A stretch of 64,000 nt of DNA from Pochonia chlamydosporia 170 (lineage: Eukaryota; Ascomycota; Sordariomycetes; Hypocreales; Clavicipitaceae). The notes below the pieces were generated by a model. That model made no database searches. It saw nothing but the letters and a program-made list of their open reading frames with translations, and had not been told where the DNA came from. The position numbers and the translations under genes are program-made. The stretch covers positions 2,356,001 to 2,420,000 of the forward strand of contig NC_035793.1 of the NCBI RefSeq assembly GCF_001653235.2. Direction: 5' to 3'. Positions 59,757 to 64,000 of this stretch are shown here, in pieces. The number at the start of each line of letters is the position of its first letter. The stretch's first letter is position 1.

Positions 59757-62700
59757 GGGAGCAAACAGAAGAGGGCAGAATATTCTTTCTGGCGCGTTCG
59801 TAAGCCGAGTCAGTTTTCTGTCACAGACTAAAACAAGACCAGCTGTCTTCAAACCACCCCCAGAGCCATTGTTCGAATGGAAAAGGGTCTGGTCAATCCG
59901 ACATGATGCCTCGGCTTTCCTTGCTGCCACTTGCCCACTCATACGTGCACTGAGTAGTTGGACTTGCTAACGTGAATGCCCTCTGCCCATGGTATCTGCC
60001 CATGATATCTACCAGGTGTGTGCACGCACTGGACTCTGGTAGCATCGAATACATGCAGATCAACCCGCCTCACCCACCAGCATCACCACCACCACAACGT
60101 CAGGTATTATTCTTGGACAGAAGCCGTCTGGCAGCACCCAAGAGAAACGGCCTGTCCATCTTGCCTGTGAGCTTTGAGCAGTGAGCTGACTGACGGCTCG
60201 GCTCGGCAGATGGTTGGGATGAGACAGTGTTTGGAGCTAAGAGAACGGAGGATGATGTGCAATGTATCAATTGATGGATCATGTCAGGGCATGCTTGCAG
60301 AATCAGTCAAACCCCCGGTACAAATCATCTCGATCATTTTGATCATTTCGATGGAGGTCTGCCTGCTATTACTCCGCACAGCGCAGTACACACCTACGTC
60401 TTTGTCAACGGGACGTTTCTATTCCGAGAGGATTGAATGCGCCAACGGTTTCGGTCGAATAACAAAGCACACTTCAAGCAAAGTATAGAGACCAATGATA
60501 TTGCCAACGAACTCGTGCACCAATCTCCTCCCCATGCCCATTCACCCGACGGTCAAACGTCTGTGATTTCGGAGAATACTGAAGACCCAAGGTACGGAGT
60601 GCTTGGGGCAGCCACTCCGTTCCCCAAAAAAGAAAAAAAAAATCCTTGGTAATAGCTTAGCCCGTCCTTCAATATGTTTAGCCGGCATACGGAGTATGTT
60701 GATGAGCAAAATGGGCTCATGCCGAGTCTGAGGGTGGCCTCTGAAACAGTCATGTAATCATCTTGTCTCGCACGGACATGCCATCAAGCCCACCGATTTG
60801 TGCGCCTTGCAACAACATTGACGTGACAGACCGGTTGACATTGCCAGACCTGCATCCAAACGGAACTAACTTTGTAGGTATGCTGATCCGCTTCCAGAAG
60901 CTGCCGTGCAAGGGGAAAACTGTGGCGGAGAAGTAAATCACTGCTGGCTGGCGCCAGATGCTGTGGCACGAAGACTGACGCCGGGCGACGTTCTTCCGCA
61001 GACAAACCGCATCAGTTCAAATGTCATCACTCAATTTTGGTTGCATTGGATGCTACTTTGACCATGATTTGGATGGGTCAGGTCACCCTACCCACAAAGT
61101 TTGCGCAAAGCAACACGCCCGGCCAAGCTAGCAGCCGGTTTGCACGAGGCAAATGGAGTCGGCATGTCCCAGAAGGAGTAGAGCCTACTCTCCGTTTTTA
61201 AATGCCTAGGTACGCAGTAACTTAGTATGCATTTACATGTTGCGTTGGACATGATGCCGGGGAGGTTATGGGGGCAAACCTCCTTGCCATGGAGCAGACT
61301 GGGGTGTTGTATTGTCTCGCAGACTCCAGCCCGGATGCAACTCGACTTTGGTCATAATCTTTCCACACGAGTGTTTTGTGCGGCTATTGATTTGGTTGAA
61401 GTTCCAGGCTGAGACAAACTTACCAGCAGCGGGCAACTTTTGAGGTTGCGACTTGACATGAAAGGCAGCAATCATGTTTACCTACCTAGGTAGGTAGTTA
61501 AATAAGTGCTAAACCTGTCTGATGTGAAAATCGGCCCCTTGGCATACAATAGAGTTCCGCACTTGGTGGATGTGCGGATGACGGTACCGGAAACATTGGT
61601 TTCGACTGCTCTTCATTCCCCTTCGCCAGGATGTTGTCGAATGGACTTATCTGCATTACCATAAGATAAACCTGTACACGGTTGTTTCCTGCTTCTGGTT
61701 TCTTTCTCAAAGATCACAAACAGACCAGCCCAGGTATGTAGTATTCAGGTTACCAAGACCCCAGCCACAACTAAAATCTGGTTGATAGTCTTTCGCCCAT
61801 CACGCAACATTCTGGCAGGTTTTCTCTGTCTGTGCGCGCCCCTGGCGCCAGGCTGATCAGCCGAATTGGATTTGCCAACCGATCTGGCATCGATTGGTGA
61901 AGATGCCTGTTGATCACCCAAGTCAGTTAGCTAGCTGGCCGTTAACGCCAATATCCATGCCCTCCCACATCACACAGATGATGAATCGGCCGGCATTGAC
62001 ATTGCGCCAACCAAGCCAACAAGCAACAAGCCCAGCTGGTATCGCCCATCATGAAGCACCGAACCCTGGAGTCCACCGACCAGGTAAACCAGGCAAAACA
62101 GGCAGCTTGAGGCTCGCCCGGCTGTTGCAGGCATGCCTGTACGTGTGTATGTACGTACTGTGCATACTCGGTACATATATCATGGAGAAGACTGGTGTCG
62201 ATCCATGTTCTTTCTGTCCATGGAGCTGACCACAAACCTGGCTGGGACAGGACATGGGTCAACTCAAGTGATGTTGATGGAGTTTACACGCCACTTCAGC
62301 GTGACCATGTGCCTCGGCAGGTGCCACCATGTCCGTGTCCCTCAGCTGTGCTCCATGGGGCCAAGCAAGTTGACCCAAGTTGATCAACCTCCATGTCGAG
62401 TCTCAACGGATTTCTCCCTTGTCACGTCAAGTCTGAGTGGCGTGCAGGCAGAGGCCGTAGCCGGACCGGAAGCCTTGCCTGCATTCCATGTCTTCAGCTC
62501 CTTTGCACCTCCCGGCCGTCTCCTGGAGTCGAGTCAACTTGACCTGTGTGCTGTGCCCCGCCAGTCATCAATCAATCCCCTGCTGCATCTGAGAGTGTAC
62601 CAATGTAATAAGTACTGCGTGGAGTACCTAGTAGATGTCAGGTCAGGTCGTCACCCCCAGGATCCACTCCCCGCATCATCATGGATCAAGGCAACAAGCC

Positions 62701-63213
62701 ACACACCAGGCACTTGCAGTGACTATTGACTAGCTGCCCAGGTGCTTGTTCGTCAAACGCGTCTTCCAATGCCTCCGGCCCAGTCCAGTTTGAGGTTCTC
62801 GCCTGGGGGTTTCACTTTTCGAAGGGTTGCTTTTGGGAGTCAACGGCCTCCGGTACTTGACTGTTTGAGTTAACTGTCAGATTGTGCAATTCCCAAAATA
62901 AAATAAAACACGCAGTGCAGTACGTACATAGGTAGTACCGGACTGTTATTCTGTATCGAGACGCCAAACATTCTCCGTAATTACATGGTTGCCCAACTTC
63001 TCTTCAAATCAAGTCAAGCCGTCAACATTTGGTGTGATCAGTGGCAACCAACACCCTCGAGCCTGTCATTGATCTTGGATGGACTGACAAGATCCAAACA
63101 AATTACTTCGAGCAGGTTCTGATTCGCTCCAGACCAGCTGCAAGCTTGAGCATTGGGCATTTGGCAATCTGCGGAATCTCGACAACGGCGGCGGGTATCC
63201 AACAGAGAATCGA

Positions 63214-63417
63214 GTCTGGTCCAGTCTGGTCAATCCGGTCTGGTCTGGTCTCTGCTGGTCTGGTCTCTGCTTGGTCTGGGTCGCTTAATTGTCTGGTTGG
63301 TTCAACAGCACCGGCCCACTTCATGCCTGCTGGTCCCGCATTTTGCTTTCCAGTGGGCTCTCCAGTCTCTCTCGACCTGCATGTGGTCTCGAACAGGAAC
63401 TTGACTGATTACCAGAC
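63214..63417. promoter_or_regulatory. Dense GTCTGGT array near the right edge
   Basis: Exact copies start at 63214, 63224, 63238, 63243, 63258, 63291 and 63411 (the last inverted), with further GGTCTGG near-copies between. Spacing of the first ones is 5, 10 or 14-15 bp. By analogy with other clusters it should lie upstream of a plus-strand gene that begins past 64000. Confidence 0.6.
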
Positions 63418-64000
63418 TTCTGGACCTTGACTTGCCTCGTCCGTCTCCGGCTGGCCAACATCATTAACTCAATACTATTATCGCCTTCTTCTTCCAGACC
63501 TCATTTTCGTTCCCACATATTATATATCCTTGATCTTGATTTTGGGTCATTCTATCCCCGTCTGACCTGATTTATTTGCTGCCTGCATTGTTCACGACGA
63601 CTGACCTGGTTGGACGCCTGTCCTTTCCCTGGTTTTCGTCGCTCACACCCGGATCAACCAACCCTTGATTGATCCTTCTCAGCAATAACCTGCACATCCG
63701 ACCACTGGTGATGTACGGGTACTAACTCTTCATTCACAATCGTTTGGAGCCGCTTGAAACTATTCTTGGTGTAAGATTAACCGACATTCGCTTTTGCACC
63801 TCAGCTCAGCCTCAGTCACTCCGACTTAGCATTTGACCCCAACGAACCTCCCGTCTACCTCACCACTGTTGGCACTGAATCTGTATCACACTCCAAACGC
63901 ACCATATCTAAGTGCCAGACAACTCGGTTCCATTGACCCGCTCTTCGTTATATTATACGCCAACATCGACTCATCTCAGTGTTTCCCGTCCAGTTAATTC

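Larger units (their letters stand above)
57551..64000. other. Long gene-free region to the right edge
   Basis: 6.4 kb with no convincing coding sequence; ORFs are short and overlapping. It contains simple repeats (58885-58936; 59711-59756; a small TAAAC repeat at 58184-58203), scattered motif copies (58938 region, 59888) and the dense array at 63214-63417. From about 63480 to the edge the plus strand is CT-rich and low in ATG, like a 5' leader of a gene starting beyond the window. Confidence 0.55.

Noticed and set aside
5056..63417. Reading the CAGAC core as a SMAD-binding element
   Set aside because: SMAD proteins recognise CAGAC in animals, but fungi lack SMADs, so this cannot explain the enrichment.
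1..64000. Transposons, RIP-mutated islands, tRNA genes or a secondary-metabolite cluster
   Set aside because: No transposase or reverse-transcriptase domain, long terminal repeat, strongly AT-biased block, convincing tRNA box pair, or backbone synthase was seen. The monooxygenase stands alone among housekeeping genes.

Overview
The window looks like nuclear DNA of a filamentous ascomycete, most likely a sordariomycete and perhaps Hypocreales. Its genes are split by short introns (about 50 to 150 bp, one about 244 bp) with GT...AG ends and GCTAAC/CTAAC-like branch sites. They are well spaced on both strands, have no operons, and encode proteins typical of fungi (Msn5, Slm1, Ldb17, Nrm1/Whi5 and PDAT homologues). 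The species is inferred only loosely. I saw no tRNA, rRNA, CRISPR array or intact transposon.

Layout from left to right: the 3' end of a Pcp1/pericentrin-like spindle-pole gene (+); a convergent six-exon metacaspase (-); 5 kb without genes; a GNAT acetyltransferase (-) divergent from a Rex-type DEDDh exonuclease (+); a flavin monooxygenase (+) convergent with a Ser/Thr/Pro-rich single-pass membrane protein (-); an unrecognised protein (+) convergent with a Whi5/Nrm1-type G1/S repressor (-); a large gap with simple repeats; a metallopeptidase-jacalin fusion (+); phosphatidylserine synthase (+) convergent with an Slm1-like BAR-PH protein (-); an Ldb17/SPIN90 actin regulator (-); PDAT (-) divergent from Naa30 (+); Naa30 convergent with a DUF1917 protein (-); the DUF1917 gene divergent from a DPH7-like WD40 protein (+); an eleven-exon Msn5/exportin-5 gene (+); then 6.4 kb without a gene.

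The genes are mostly unrelated housekeeping functions and do not form a biosynthetic or defence cluster. Three concern membrane lipids (PDAT, phosphatidylserine synthase, Slm1-like) and two the cell cortex (Slm1-like, Ldb17-like), but I see no evidence that this is more than ordinary gene order.

The most striking signal is non-coding. The 7-mer ACCAGAC/GTCTGGT occurs more than 60 times by eye, against about 8 expected by chance on both strands. It is concentrated in gene-free DNA, with clusters about 70 to 900 bp upstream of many start codons, and it appears absent from the convergent intergenic regions. One site is a perfect 14-bp palindrome of two copies, and a dense array lies just before the right edge of the window. 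Two further short word families (AACATTGAA and the palindrome CATCAATTGATG) recur in the same gene-free DNA. These are unexplained and are the best candidates for something undescribed.
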